Shown: in pieces, positions 1 to 8,547 of the stretch
Numbering within the stretch: the stretch's first letter is position 1
Layout: each line of letters opens with the position of its first letter
From: Palsa-504 sp963742795
Lineage (GTDB): Bacteria > Actinomycetota > Actinomycetes > Streptosporangiales > Streptosporangiaceae
Direction of reading: 5' to 3'
NCBI GenBank assembly: GCA_963742795.1
Contig: CAVUNL010000013.1
Coordinates: 186,001 to 250,000, forward strand
DNA: 64,000 nucleotides
Program-made: the position numbers and the translations under genes
Notes under the pieces: model-generated
What the model saw: the letters and a program-made list of their open reading frames with translations, nothing else
The model's database searches: none
What the model was told of the DNA's origin: nothing

Positions 1-1566
1 CTGCTCATCACGGGCGCGGGCGCGCTGATCCTGGATCCCATCCTCAAATCGCTCGTCGGCCTGCTGCGCCCCGTGGTGGCGCATCCGATCGCCTACGGCA
101 CCGGAGACAGCTTCCCCAGCGGCCACTCGCTCGGCTCGATCGTCTGCTACGGCGCGATCCTGCTCGTCTTCCTGCCCGCCGCCCGCGGCCGGTGGCGGAC
201 CGCCTTCGTCACCGTGATCGCCGCGCTCATCGCCCTGATCGGGATCAGCCGGATCCTGCTCGGAGTGCACTACCTGTCCGACGTCCTGGGCGCCTGGGCG
301 GTCGGCATCACCTGGCTCGGGCTCACGGCCTTCGCCTTCGAGCTGACCCGCAGCGCCGCCGGCCAGCCGCTGACCGACCCGGTCACCGAGGGACTGGAAC
401 CCGAGGCCCGCGCCGATCTCAAGCCGGCCCGGCCGGAACCCGGCGCACGTCGCCGCTACGGACGCCACTCCATGCACCACTGGGGCCGCATCGCCGCCGC
501 GGTCGTGGTGGCCTGGGTGCTGATCCTCGGCGTGATCGTCGGCATCGGCGAGCTGATCACCAAGGACGGCAACGGAAACGTGCTGGGCGACCAGGCGATC
601 CCGCACTGGTTCGCCGCCCACCGCACCGCCGGCTGGACCCGCTGGAGCCTGGTCTTCACCACGCTCGGCGCGACCCAGGCGATCCTCATCGTCGCCCTCG
701 CGACCTGCGTCGTGTTCCTGGCCGTCACCCGGCACTGGCGGCCGGTCATCTTCGTGGCCACGGTCATGTTCGGGGAACTGGCCGCGTTCCTGGCCGCCGC
801 CGCCGTGGTCAAACGGCCCCGGCCGCACGTCACCCAGCTCGACCAGCATCTGCCCACCTCCGCCTACCCGTCCGGGCATGAGGCCGCTACCTGCTGTCTC
901 TACGTCGCTGTGGCGATCCTGGTCATCGGCCACGCCCGCGGCTGGTGGCGATGGCTGTTCCTGATCCCCGCGATCGCCATGCCCGTGCTCGTGGCCCTGT
1001 CCCGGATGTACCGGGGCGAGCACCACCCGACCGACATCCTCGCCAGCCTGCTGTTCTCCGCGCTCTGGCTGACCGCGACGGTCCTGCTGATCAAGCCGAA
1101 CCCCGACGATCAGGTAAAGGCGCTGAGGTCTCGAGCCACGAGGAGCGGATCCACGCGGGCCGAGGCAGCCACCACGGCCCGTTCCGCATCATTATTTTGC
1201 CTCTACATCAGGCCGAACGGGCGCGGACCGGGCCGTAGTCACCTCAGGCCTGCAGGCAGCCCTGGCCTTTTCTGCGGGCGGGCAGGTCAAACGCGACCGT
1301 GGCGCGGGTACCGCGAGCGCCGGACAAAATCCGCATCCGGTCGGCTACCTGCCGGACGAGCCACAGGCCGTGGCCGGGCCTGCTCGGCAACGGATGCTCC
1401 GAGGTCTGGCCGGAGGCATCCTCCGTGCCGGTGGCCTCGCTGTCGACGCGGTCTGGCGGCTCAGCTGGATGCCCGGAGGCCAGCGGTTCGCCATCCTCAA
1501 CCTGACAGTGCAATGCCCCGGCTAGCTTCCAGATACGCAGGCGTCCTTGCCCGGCGCCATGACTAA
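1..1566 (+). CDS. Tandem PAP2-superfamily membrane phosphatase (5' partial)
   Basis: The reading frame is open from the first base, so the start lies upstream. Two PAP2 (type 2 phosphatidic acid phosphatase) cores are visible in one chain. The first has PSGHS near residue 39 and SRILLGVHYLSD near 82. The second has KRPRP near 271, PSGHE near 290 and SRMYRGEHHPTD near 337. These are the family's phosphate-binding and catalytic His motifs, surrounded by hydrophobic membrane segments. The family dephosphorylates lipid phosphates such as undecaprenyl pyrophosphate, with the active site facing outside; the substrate here is unknown. After about residue 372 (LIKPNPDD) the sequence turns Arg-rich and loses membrane character. 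It then runs antisense over the next gene, so the natural stop was probably lost and the last 150 codons are likely read-through. Confidence 0.8.
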   Translation: MLITGAGALILDPILKSLVGLLRPVVAHPIAYGTGDSFPSGHSLGSIVCYGAILLVFLPAARGRWRTAFVTVIAALIALIGISRILLGVHYLSDVLGAWAVGITWLGLTAFAFELTRSAAGQPLTDPVTEGLEPEARADLKPARPEPGARRRYGRHSMHHWGRIAAAVVVAWVLILGVIVGIGELITKDGNGNVLGDQAIPHWFAAHRTAGWTRWSLVFTTLGATQAILIVALATCVVFLAVTRHWRPVIFVATVMFGELAAFLAAAAVVKRPRPHVTQLDQHLPTSAYPSGHEAATCCLYVAVAILVIGHARGWWRWLFLIPAIAMPVLVALSRMYRGEHHPTDILASLLFSALWLTATVLLIKPNPDDQVKALRSRATRSGSTRAEAATTARSASLFCLYIRPNGRGPGRSHLRPAGSPGLFCGRAGQTRPWRGYRERRTKSASGRLPAGRATGRGRACSATDAPRSGRRHPPCRWPRCRRGLAAQLDARRPAVRHPQPDSAMPRLASRYAGVLARRHD

Positions 1567-1744
1567 CCGCGTTCGCGGCCAGCTCGTGAACGACCAGGAC
1601 CACGTCCTCGGCTCGGTCTTCGGGCAGGCCTGCCTCGCAGGCATGAGCCTTAACTCCTGCTCGCAGTGCGTGCAGCGTGCCGGAATCGAACTCCAGGTCC
1701 AGGACCGGGACGACTGGTTCGCCTGCCGGATGGTCATCGGCCAT
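1244..1744 (-). CDS. ATP-binding anti-sigma-factor-type protein (HATPase_c_2)
   Basis: A 166-residue protein with the GHKL fold used by RsbW/SpoIIAB-like serine kinases. The N box is VHELAANAVSHG (about residues 51-62), the Mg/ATP-lid D box is VEDGEP, and the G box is GHGLWLV before a final beta strand. Such proteins bind sigma factors or phosphorylate STAS antagonists in the partner-switching cascade. The start is the ATG at 1744, preceded by AGAGG at good spacing. It is encoded alone, antisense to the Arg-rich tail of the PAP2 gene, so its sigma partner is not obvious. Two STAS proteins and a PP2C phosphatase elsewhere in the window are possible partners only by family logic. Confidence 0.78.
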   Translation of the reverse strand: MADDHPAGEPVVPVLDLEFDSGTLHALRAGVKAHACEAGLPEDRAEDVVLVVHELAANAVSHGAGQGRLRIWKLAGALHCQVEDGEPLASGHPAEPPDRVDSEATGTEDASGQTSEHPLPSRPGHGLWLVRQVADRMRILSGARGTRATVAFDLPARRKGQGCLQA

Positions 1745-1982
1745 GCGATCGCCTCTCCGCCGGTTCCGGTTGCGCCAGACCGGTTACGTGCGCCGCTCTG
1801 CACCTCAGGCTGCGCAAGCGAGCTGCCTCAGGCCGCGCCATCGACACAAACGCCTCTACCTGCAGTACAGGCCGGTAAACCGTTCCGGTGCTACCGGACA
1901 CGAGCCGGCAGAACAGGTTTGGCCCAGCGGCTGAGGGTAGTGCGGTGCGGAGCCGACAGTCCACGGCCAGGGAGGACATCAG

Positions 1983-2453
1983 ATGACGACGAGGCGCGCG
2001 CGCAGGGATGCCGCAGACCGGACGGCGCAGGGCATCGACCGGATGCTGCGCAACGTGGAGACCGGGCGTTTCGAGCGCAGCCTCTCGGCCCTGACCGCGG
2101 CCGGAGCGCTGGTGACCGCGGCGGAGATCTACTTCGAGCACGACAGCGCCAGCTTCGGCAACAAGATGATGTGGCTGCCGGTCGCCCTCGGCCCGGTCGG
2201 AGCGGCGGCGGGCCTGGCCGGGTTCTTCAGCCGCCGGATGGCGAAGACGGCGCTGCCGATCACCTCGGCGGCGATCGTGGCCAACGGAGTGCAGGGCCTG
2301 TACCTGCACGCGCGCGGCATCGCCCAGAAGCCCGGGGGCTGGAGAAACGCTCGTTACAACATGGAGATGGGACCGCCGCTGCTGGCCCCGCTGCTGGTCA
2401 CCATGGTAGGCGGGATGGGGCTGCTGGCGGCGATCCTGCGGCGGGAGAAGTGA
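1983..2453 (+). CDS. Small membrane protein, unknown function
   Basis: A 156-residue protein with a strong AGGGAGGA ribosome site seven bases before ATG. It has an Arg-rich N-terminus followed by about four hydrophobic helices, including ALTAAGALVTAAEIYF, a segment around PVALGPVGAAAGLAGFF, and a C-terminal LLVTMVGGMGLLAAIL. I do not recognise a named family. It overlaps the next gene by four bases (GTGA), and that gene overlaps the GMC flavoenzyme in the same way. The three are therefore co-transcribed, and this protein may be a membrane anchor or accessory for the oxidoreductase. That role is inference from position only. Confidence 0.75.
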   Translation: MTTRRARRDAADRTAQGIDRMLRNVETGRFERSLSALTAAGALVTAAEIYFEHDSASFGNKMMWLPVALGPVGAAAGLAGFFSRRMAKTALPITSAAIVANGVQGLYLHARGIAQKPGGWRNARYNMEMGPPLLAPLLVTMVGGMGLLAAILRREK

Positions 2454-3088
2454 GCGGCGGCGACCGGGGCTGGGACGGCCGGTTTCCCGGTTTCGACGTG
2501 CTGGGCCAGGCCCGGCACTGGGACGCGGTGACGGCCGAGGCCGTCCTGGCCCGTACGGGGCCCCCCGTGGCGGTGAAGTTCTTCACCGAGTCGGAAGAGT
2601 CCTGTGCGCGCGCCCTGCTCAACCTGCTCACGGGTCAGGACGGGCACGACGGTGAGCCGGCCGTCCCGGTCCTGGAGATGGTCGATTCGCGCCTGGCGGC
2701 AGGAGAAACCGACGGCTGGCGGTACGCCGACATGCCCGAGGACGGCCAGGCGTGGCGGAACACGCTGGTCCTCCTCGACGCGGACGCCCGTCAGCTTTCC
2801 GGCACCGCGTTCGCGGATGCCCCGTCGACCGATCAGGCCAGGCTCGTTCAGGCGGTGCAGGACCTGGCGTCCGGGAACTGGCACGGGCTGCCCGCCGCCC
2901 ACGTGTGGAGCCTATGGACCCGGTACGCCTGCACGGCCTTCTACGCTCATCCGTTCGGGTGGGCCGAGATCGGCTTCCCCGGCCCGGCCTATCCGCGCGG
3001 CTACAAGAACGTCGGCGTCGGGAAGCTCGAGCCGTTCGAAGTGGGCGACGCGCACCCATCCGAGGATCCGGTCCGCGAGGGCGCCTGA
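2450..3088 (+). CDS. Gluconate 2-dehydrogenase subunit 3-like protein
   Basis: A 212-residue protein beginning at the GTG that overlaps the upstream stop. The sequence, with FFTESEESCARALLNLL, WRYADMPEDG, WHGLPAAHVWSLWTRYACTAFYAHPFGWAEIGF and a closing PAYPRGY, resembles the small-subunit family of membrane-bound gluconate/sorbitol dehydrogenases. That subunit pairs with a GMC flavin subunit and is needed for its assembly. The next gene starts inside its stop codon and encodes exactly such a GMC protein, which supports the call. No Tat signal is visible at the chosen start. No cytochrome c subunit gene is present nearby, so the electron acceptor is unclear. Confidence 0.72.
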   Translation: MSGGDRGWDGRFPGFDVLGQARHWDAVTAEAVLARTGPPVAVKFFTESEESCARALLNLLTGQDGHDGEPAVPVLEMVDSRLAAGETDGWRYADMPEDGQAWRNTLVLLDADARQLSGTAFADAPSTDQARLVQAVQDLASGNWHGLPAAHVWSLWTRYACTAFYAHPFGWAEIGFPGPAYPRGYKNVGVGKLEPFEVGDAHPSEDPVREGA

Positions 3089-4737
3089 TGGGTCCGCGAG
3101 CCGGAAATAGACATGGCGTCCGGGCGCGTAACGAGTCGGCCTGGCTGCTGCCCAACGACGGCACCAGGACCAACCACAGGTTGCGCCGGGACATGCGGCG
3201 GTTCGCCGACGAGGACGAGATCGACCTGGTCATCGTCGGCTGCGGCGCGGGCGGCTCGGTCTTGCTGCAACGCCTGGCCCGGGCCGGATGGCGGGTGGCG
3301 GCCCTGGACGCCGGCCCGTTCTGGGACCCCGACACCGACTGGGTCAGCGACGAGGCGGGATCGCACCACCTGTACTGGACCGACCCGCGGGTGATCGCCG
3401 GGTCCGACCCGGTGCCGATGGGTTCGAACAACTCCGGACGCGGCGTCGGCGGGTCGATGGTCCACTACGCGGGCTACACCCCGCGCTTCCACCCGAGTGA
3501 CTTCGCCACGAACACCGTGGACGGCGTGGGCGCCGACTGGCCGCTGAGCTACCCCGAGCTGCGCCCGTACTACGAGCAGATCGAGCAGGAACTCCCGGTG
3601 GCCGGCGAGCGCTGGCCGTGGGGAGACCCGCACGGCTACCCGCACCGGCCGCACCCGGTCGGCGGCAACGGCGAGGTGTTCCTGCGCGGGGCGGACAAGC
3701 TCGGGATCATGGCCAAGGTCGGGCCGGTCGCGATCGTCAACGGGCGGTTCGGGAACCGCCCGCACTGCATCTACCGCGGCTTCTGCCTGCAGGGCTGCAA
3801 GGTCAACGCCAAGGCGTCGCCGCTGATCACGCACGTCCCCGACGCGCTGGCGCACGGCGCGGAGGTGCGCCCCGACGCGATGGTGACCCAGATCGCCGTG
3901 GACTCCCGCACCGGCCGCGCGCTCGGGGTGCACTACGTCACCGGCGGCCGCGAGCGATTCCAGCGGGCCCGGATGGTGGCGGTGGCCGGGTACTCGATCG
4001 AGACGCCCCGGCTGCTGCTGAACTCGGCGTCCAGCCGGTTCCCCGAGGGCCTGTGCAATGACTTCGACCAGGTCGGCCGCTACCTCATGGTGCAGGGCGC
4101 GCCGCAGACCGCGGGCCGTTTCGACGCCGAGGTACGGATGTACAAGGCGCCGCCCCCCGAGGTGAGCACCGAGGCATTCTACGAGACCGACCCGGCCCAG
4201 GACTACAAGCGGGGGTTCTCGATCCAGACCGTCTCGCCCCTGCCGATCACCTGGGCCGAGCACGTCGCGGCGCAGGGACACTGGGGCGCAGCGTTGCGCG
4301 AGTACATGAGCGACTACGTGCACTGGTCGTGCCTCGGGGGGCTGTGCGAGTTCCTGCCCAGGCCGGAGAACCGGGTGACGCTGGCCGGCGAGAAGGACTC
4401 CTACGGCCTGCCGGTGGCGCGGTTCTCCTATTCCCAGTGCGACAACGACCGGGCCCTGGCCCGCGCCGCGCAGTCGGTGATGGAGGACATCCTGCACGCC
4501 GCCGGGGCGGACGAGGTCATCACCATCCAGCGCTACGCCCACCTGGTCGGCGGGGCCCGGATGGCCGCGGACGAACAGCACGGGGTGGTCGACCGGCACG
4601 GCCGGAGCTTCGCCGTCCCCAACCTCTACATCACCGACGGCAGCGTGCTCCCCACCCAGGGCAGCGCCAACCCGGCCCTGACGATCATGGCCGTGGCCGC
4701 GCGGACCGCCCATCACCTGACCGCCCGCATTTCCTGA
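3088..4737 (+). CDS. GMC-family FAD-dependent oxidoreductase
   Basis: A 549-residue flavoprotein. The ATG at 3088 overlaps the previous stop (ATGA), and earlier in-frame codons belong to the shadow of the upstream gene. The Rossmann FAD motif is VIVGCGAGGSVLLQRLARAG at about residues 48-67. The C-terminal GMC signature ends with ITDGSVLPTQGSANPALTIMA-type residues. A Cys-containing stretch (CIYRGFCLQGC) near residue 230 is typical of the gluconate/2-keto-gluconate dehydrogenase branch. It probably oxidises a sugar or sugar acid together with the small subunit encoded immediately upstream. The ThDP enzyme downstream is 30 bases away and likely in the same transcript. Confidence 0.85.
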   Translation: MGPRAGNRHGVRARNESAWLLPNDGTRTNHRLRRDMRRFADEDEIDLVIVGCGAGGSVLLQRLARAGWRVAALDAGPFWDPDTDWVSDEAGSHHLYWTDPRVIAGSDPVPMGSNNSGRGVGGSMVHYAGYTPRFHPSDFATNTVDGVGADWPLSYPELRPYYEQIEQELPVAGERWPWGDPHGYPHRPHPVGGNGEVFLRGADKLGIMAKVGPVAIVNGRFGNRPHCIYRGFCLQGCKVNAKASPLITHVPDALAHGAEVRPDAMVTQIAVDSRTGRALGVHYVTGGRERFQRARMVAVAGYSIETPRLLLNSASSRFPEGLCNDFDQVGRYLMVQGAPQTAGRFDAEVRMYKAPPPEVSTEAFYETDPAQDYKRGFSIQTVSPLPITWAEHVAAQGHWGAALREYMSDYVHWSCLGGLCEFLPRPENRVTLAGEKDSYGLPVARFSYSQCDNDRALARAAQSVMEDILHAAGADEVITIQRYAHLVGGARMAADEQHGVVDRHGRSFAVPNLYITDGSVLPTQGSANPALTIMAVAARTAHHLTARIS

Positions 4738-4767
4738 CCCACCTATCACGTCACGGAAGGACAAAAC

Positions 4768-6558
4768 ATGGCACCGACAGTTGCCGATTACCTGCTCGAG
4801 CGGCTGCGCGCCTGGGACGTACAGCACGTATTCGCCTACGCCGGGGACGGGATCAACGGCATCCTGGCCGCCTGGGGCCGGGCGGACAACAAGCCGCAGT
4901 TCGTCCAGGCCCGGCACGAGGAGATGGCCGCCTTCGAGGCGGTCGGGTACGCGAAGTTCACCGGACGGTTCGGCGTGTGCATGGCCACCTCGGGCCCGGG
5001 GGCGATCCACCTGCTCAACGGCCTGTACGACGCCAAGCTGGACCACGTGCCGGTGGTGGCGATCGTGGGCCAGACCAGCCGCAGCGCCATGGGCGGCTCG
5101 TACCAGCAAGAAGTTGACCTGCTCTCGCTGTTCAAGGACGTCGCCAGCGAGTACGTGCAGATGGTGACCGTCCCGGAGCAGCTGCCGAACGTCCTGGACC
5201 GCGCGATCCGCACCGCCGTCGCCTCGCGGGCGCCGACCGTGCTGATCATCCCGTCCGACGTGCAGGAACTGGAGTACTCCGCGCCCAGCCACGCGTTCAA
5301 GATGGTGCCGTCGTCGCTGGGGACCGAATGGCCGGTCACGTCGCCGGGCGACGAGGCCATCCTGCGCGCCGCCGACGTCCTCAACTCCGGCCGCAAGGTC
5401 GCCATCCTGGCCGGACAAGGCGCCCGCGGGGCACGGCGCGAGCTCGAGGACGTCGCCGAGATCCTCGGCGCCGGGGTGGCCAAGCCGCTGCTGGGCAAGG
5501 ACGTGCTCTCCGACGAGCTGCCCTACGTGACCGGGGCGATCGGGCTGCTGGGCACGCGGCCCAGCTACGAGATGATGAAGCACTGCGACACGCTGCTCAC
5601 GGTCGGCTCGAGCTTCCCGTACACGCAGTTCCTGCCCGGGTTCGGCCAGGCCCGCGGGGTCCAGATCGACATCGACGGCAAGTTCATCGGGATGCGCTAT
5701 CCCTACCAGGTCAACCTGGTCGGAGACGCGGCGGCCACGCTGCGTGCCCTGCTCCCGCACCTGAAGCGCCAGGACGACCGTTCCTGGCGCGAGGGCATCG
5801 AGGCGGGCGTGGCCGGCTGGTGGCAGTCGATGGACGCCGAGGCCGGCGTGGCAGCTGATCCGGTCAACCCGATGCTGGTCTTCCGCGAGCTGTCGGCCCG
5901 GCTGCCCATGGACGCCATCGTCACCGCCGATTCCGGGTCGTCGGCCAACTGGTACGCCCGGCAGCTGCGCTTCCGCGGCGACATGCGCGGCTCGCTGTCC
6001 GGGAACCTGGCCACCATGGGCCCGGGCGTCCCGTACGGGATCGGCGCGAAGTTCGGCCACCCGGACCGGCCGGTCATCGTCTTCGCCGGGGACGGGGCGA
6101 TGCAGATGAACGGCCTGGCCGAGCTGATCACGATCAAGCACTACTGGGAGGAATGGGACGATCCGCGGCTGGTGGTCGCGGTCCTGCACAACAACGACCT
6201 CAACCAGGTCACCTGGGAGATGCGGGCCATGGAAGGCGCCCCGAAGTTCACCGAGTCCCAGCGCCTGCCCGACATCTCCTACGCGGACTTCGCCCGCAGC
6301 CTGGGCCTGCACGCCGTCACGGTCGATGAGCCGGGCCAGGTCGGCCCGGCCTGGGACCAGGCCCTGGCCGCCGGCCGGCCTGCGGTGCTGGACGTACGGA
6401 CCGACCCGGACATCCCGCCCATCCCGCCGCATGCCACCTTCGAGCAGGCCAAGGACGCGGCCATGGCGCTGCTGAAGGGCGACCCGGACCGGTGGGGCGT
6501 GCTCAAGGAAGGCCTGATGACCAAGGCCCGGGAGATCCTGCCGAGCCGGAGCGAGTGA
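4768..6558 (+). CDS. ThDP-dependent enzyme, pyruvate oxidase/dehydrogenase-like
   Basis: A 596-residue enzyme of the acetolactate synthase/pyruvate oxidase superfamily. The N-terminal Pyr domain carries the activating Glu in ARHEEMAAFE. The central domain has the GQGARGA nucleotide-binding type sequence. The C-terminal PP domain has the thiamine diphosphate motif starting GDGAMQMNG and ending HNND. ATG follows GGAAGGAC at suitable spacing. It resembles the PoxB-like group that decarboxylates pyruvate with a flavin rather than acetolactate synthases, but substrate cannot be read from sequence. It lies 30 bases after the GMC flavoenzyme, so a joint sugar-acid to 2-oxo-acid oxidation route is plausible. 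A second, closer PoxB homologue is at 13208. Confidence 0.85.
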   Translation: MAPTVADYLLERLRAWDVQHVFAYAGDGINGILAAWGRADNKPQFVQARHEEMAAFEAVGYAKFTGRFGVCMATSGPGAIHLLNGLYDAKLDHVPVVAIVGQTSRSAMGGSYQQEVDLLSLFKDVASEYVQMVTVPEQLPNVLDRAIRTAVASRAPTVLIIPSDVQELEYSAPSHAFKMVPSSLGTEWPVTSPGDEAILRAADVLNSGRKVAILAGQGARGARRELEDVAEILGAGVAKPLLGKDVLSDELPYVTGAIGLLGTRPSYEMMKHCDTLLTVGSSFPYTQFLPGFGQARGVQIDIDGKFIGMRYPYQVNLVGDAAATLRALLPHLKRQDDRSWREGIEAGVAGWWQSMDAEAGVAADPVNPMLVFRELSARLPMDAIVTADSGSSANWYARQLRFRGDMRGSLSGNLATMGPGVPYGIGAKFGHPDRPVIVFAGDGAMQMNGLAELITIKHYWEEWDDPRLVVAVLHNNDLNQVTWEMRAMEGAPKFTESQRLPDISYADFARSLGLHAVTVDEPGQVGPAWDQALAAGRPAVLDVRTDPDIPPIPPHATFEQAKDAAMALLKGDPDRWGVLKEGLMTKAREILPSRSE

Positions 6559-6568
6559 CCCAGACGCG

Positions 6569-6599
6569 GCCGGCTCCCGGGTTTACCCCGGGAGCCGGC
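6569..6599. terminator. Bidirectional hairpin terminator between convergent genes
   Basis: Perfect 13-bp inverted repeat: the left arm GCCGGCTCCCGGG (6569-6581) pairs with 6587-6599 across a 5-base loop. It sits between the ThDP enzyme stop (6558) and the stop of the STAS gene on the other strand, and the right arm touches the STAS stop codon. There is no long T run, as is usual in GC-rich actinobacteria. Confidence 0.85.
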
Positions 6600-6961
6600 T
6601 AGCCGGGGTCGGCCGCGCCTGCTGCGAGCGCCTCTTCCAGGCTCGGGAAGTGCGGGATCACGTCGTCAAGCCCGGTGATCGAGAAGATACGCAGGACAGT
6701 GGCGCCCCGCAGGACCAGCAGCACCCGGCCGCCCTGCGCCCGCGCTCGCTTATGCGCGGCCACCAGTGCGTGCAGCCCGGCCGTGTCGCAAAACTGCGTC
6801 CGGGTCATGTCGACCACCAGCGTCCCGGGCCCGTGCGCGGCCGACTGCAGCAGTGCCGCCCGCAGCCCGGCGGCGTTGGTGATGTCGACGTCCTCCGGAG
6901 TGGCCACCACCGGCACGCCCCTGATCACCTCGACAGAAAAGCCGGCGTCTGGCATCCGCAT
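6599..6961 (-). CDS. STAS-domain anti-sigma factor antagonist
   Basis: A 120-residue single STAS domain. The beta-strand and helix around VVDMTRTQFCDTAGLHALVAA contain the phosphorylation loop. RsbV/SpoIIAA have a Ser directly after the Asp; this protein has Thr (DTAG), which can still be phosphorylated. Such proteins release a sigma factor by binding the anti-sigma kinase when unphosphorylated. The PP2C phosphatase gene ends at the base next to this start codon, so the two form an operon. In it the phosphatase would dephosphorylate the antagonist. Confidence 0.85.
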   Translation of the reverse strand: MRMPDAGFSVEVIRGVPVVATPEDVDITNAAGLRAALLQSAAHGPGTLVVDMTRTQFCDTAGLHALVAAHKRARAQGGRVLLVLRGATVLRIFSITGLDDVIPHFPSLEEALAAGAADPG

Positions 6962-8194
6962 CTAGCCTCCGTCGTCTACGTGACCTGGCTGGCGCCGGAC
7001 CATTAGCAGGGCGATGTCGTCGCGGGCTGGCTCGCTGCCGACCAGCGCGTTCATCACCGTGGCGCACACGTCCTCGGCGGGCTGCGCCGTTACCGACCGG
7101 CAGAGCCGGGCGAGCCCGTCATCGATCACCTCACCGCGACGCTCGATCAGCCCGTCGGTGTAAAAGCAGAGCAGCGCGCCCGGCAGGATCGGCAGGCTGG
7201 TCACCGGTCGCAGCGCCTGATCGGCGATGCCGATGATCAAGCCGACCGGGACGCTGGCCAGTTCCGCGGGCTGTCCCGGGTACGCGATGACCGGGGGGAA
7301 ATGCCCGGCCAGGCAGATGTCCATCCGGTCGAGCCCCGGGTCGATGACCGCGTACAGCACGGTGGCCATCGCGTCGGCTTCGAAGTGCTGCATCTTCCGG
7401 TCGAGCCTGCTCAGCACCTCGGCCGGATCCCGCGTTTCCAGTGCGTAGGCGCGCAGCGCGCTGCGCATCCGGCCCATGATGACCGCGGCGGGCAGGCCGG
7501 ATCCGGCCACGTCGCCGATCACCACGCACAGCTCCCCGGTGGGCAGGGTGAACACGTCGTACCAGTCCCCGCCCACCCCGCCGCTGCCCGGGATGTAGCG
7601 GGCCGCCATCTCCGCCCCCGCCACCACGGGCAACGCGGTCGGCACCAGGCTGCGCTGCAGCGCGATCGCCGCCAGGCGGTCGGCCTGGACGGTCATGGAC
7701 TGGACGGCCGCGGCGGCCCGGTCCGCGGCCAGCTGCAAAAGCTCGACTTCGTGGGCGGTGAACTGGCGCGGCGTCAGCGAGCCGACGTGCAGCACGCCGA
7801 TCACCTTGCCGCCCGCCACCATCGGCACGCCCATCATCGACTGGATGCCCTTGGCCCACAGGATCGGGTTGAGCACGGTGGTGTGGTCGACGTGGTCCAG
7901 GATCACCGGCTGGTGCCCGGCGGCGATTCGTCCGGCGAACCCCCGGCCCACCGGGATGCGCACGCCCTGGTTGACTTCCTCCTCCAGCCCCGCGGCCGCG
8001 GTGGCGATCAGCTGCCCTGAGGCAAAGTCGAGCAGCAGCACCGCCGCCGTGTCGGCCTGCAAGGCGTCCCGGGTACGCTCCAGCAGCTCGGCGAGCAGCT
8101 CGCGATCATCAAGACGCGACAGCGCCGTGTCGGTGATCAACTGGATGGCCCGCAGCCGGTCCTCGACCACGGCCGGGTCTAGTTCCGCAGTCAC
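6962..8194 (-). CDS. GAF-domain PP2C (SpoIIE/RsbU-type) serine/threonine phosphatase
   Basis: A 410-residue protein. An N-terminal GAF sensor domain (about residues 10-165; VPMVAGGKVIGVLHVGS near its end) is followed by a linker helix. A C-terminal SpoIIE-type PP2C domain begins at the QRSLVP motif and contains GGDWYD and VIGDVAGSGLPAA, which carry the metal-binding aspartates. The end has FYTDGLIERR and RDDIALLMVR. The family dephosphorylates STAS antagonists in response to a signal sensed by the GAF domain. It abuts the STAS gene with no spacer, strong evidence that they form one signalling unit. Confidence 0.9.
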   Translation of the reverse strand: MTAELDPAVVEDRLRAIQLITDTALSRLDDRELLAELLERTRDALQADTAAVLLLDFASGQLIATAAAGLEEEVNQGVRIPVGRGFAGRIAAGHQPVILDHVDHTTVLNPILWAKGIQSMMGVPMVAGGKVIGVLHVGSLTPRQFTAHEVELLQLAADRAAAAVQSMTVQADRLAAIALQRSLVPTALPVVAGAEMAARYIPGSGGVGGDWYDVFTLPTGELCVVIGDVAGSGLPAAVIMGRMRSALRAYALETRDPAEVLSRLDRKMQHFEADAMATVLYAVIDPGLDRMDICLAGHFPPVIAYPGQPAELASVPVGLIIGIADQALRPVTSLPILPGALLCFYTDGLIERRGEVIDDGLARLCRSVTAQPAEDVCATVMNALVGSEPARDDIALLMVRRQPGHVDDGG

Positions 8195-8197
8195 CGA

Positions 8198-8281
8198 TCA
8201 GCGATCCCGCAGAGCCTTGATCAGCTCCGCCATGCGGAGGTTGCGGTGCGCCTGCTCGTCCTTGATCTGCGCTCTGGGCAT
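8198..8281 (-). CDS. Putative 27-residue peptide
   Basis: An ATG at 8281 is preceded by AGGGAGG six bases away, one of the strongest ribosome sites in the window. It opens a 27-codon frame encoding a charged peptide that begins MPRAQIKDEQAHRNLR and ends four bases before the PP2C phosphatase start, so it could be a leader of that operon. A longer start (8419, 73 residues) is open but has no good ribosome site. The N-terminal half loosely recalls small actinobacterial proteins beginning with PxxKDxxxYxxLR, but the similarity is weak. Confidence 0.45.
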   Translation of the reverse strand: MPRAQIKDEQAHRNLRMAELIKALRDR

Positions 8282-8407
8282 GAAGGCCTCCCTTCGTCCT
8301 CTCTTCTTGCCCGGCGCGACCCTCACAAACCAGTCAATTCCCCAGGCCACGTGGTGGCGGACCGCGCTACGAATGCTCCGATGGTAGTCCGACCTGTACT
8401 CCGAGGT

Positions 8408-8436
8408 ACCTAAGGCCACATTTACCTCATCGTCAA
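8408..8436 (-). promoter_or_regulatory. Possible housekeeping-type promoter for the phosphatase/STAS operon
   Basis: Reading the minus strand there is TTGACG, a 17-base spacer and TTAGGT. It is overlapped by a spaced inverted repeat ACCTCAT (8424-8430) and ATGAGGT (8445-8451), which could bind a regulator. It is placed about 120 bases before the 27-codon frame. No experimental support. Confidence 0.3.
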
Positions 8437-8547
8437 GTGATTCAATGAGGTTTTCCCCGGTCAGCCGCGGTACTGTCGCCGCGTCCCTGGTGAGGGCGGA
8501 CCGTACGGTGGTGCCCAGTCACGGCAACCACCTGGAGGCACGCAGCC

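Noticed and set aside
3001..6432. Very long open frame on the minus strand (over 1100 codons)
   Set aside because: It is antisense to the GMC and ThDP enzyme genes; its composition is His/Gly/Arg/Val-rich with no domain, as expected of a GC-rich shadow frame.
4768..6558. Acetolactate synthase assignment for the first ThDP enzyme
   Set aside because: No small-subunit ilvN gene follows and overall sequence is closer to the pyruvate oxidase branch.
8198..8419. 73-residue version of the small protein before the phosphatase
   Set aside because: Its start has no ribosome site; the internal ATG at 8281 has a near-perfect one.
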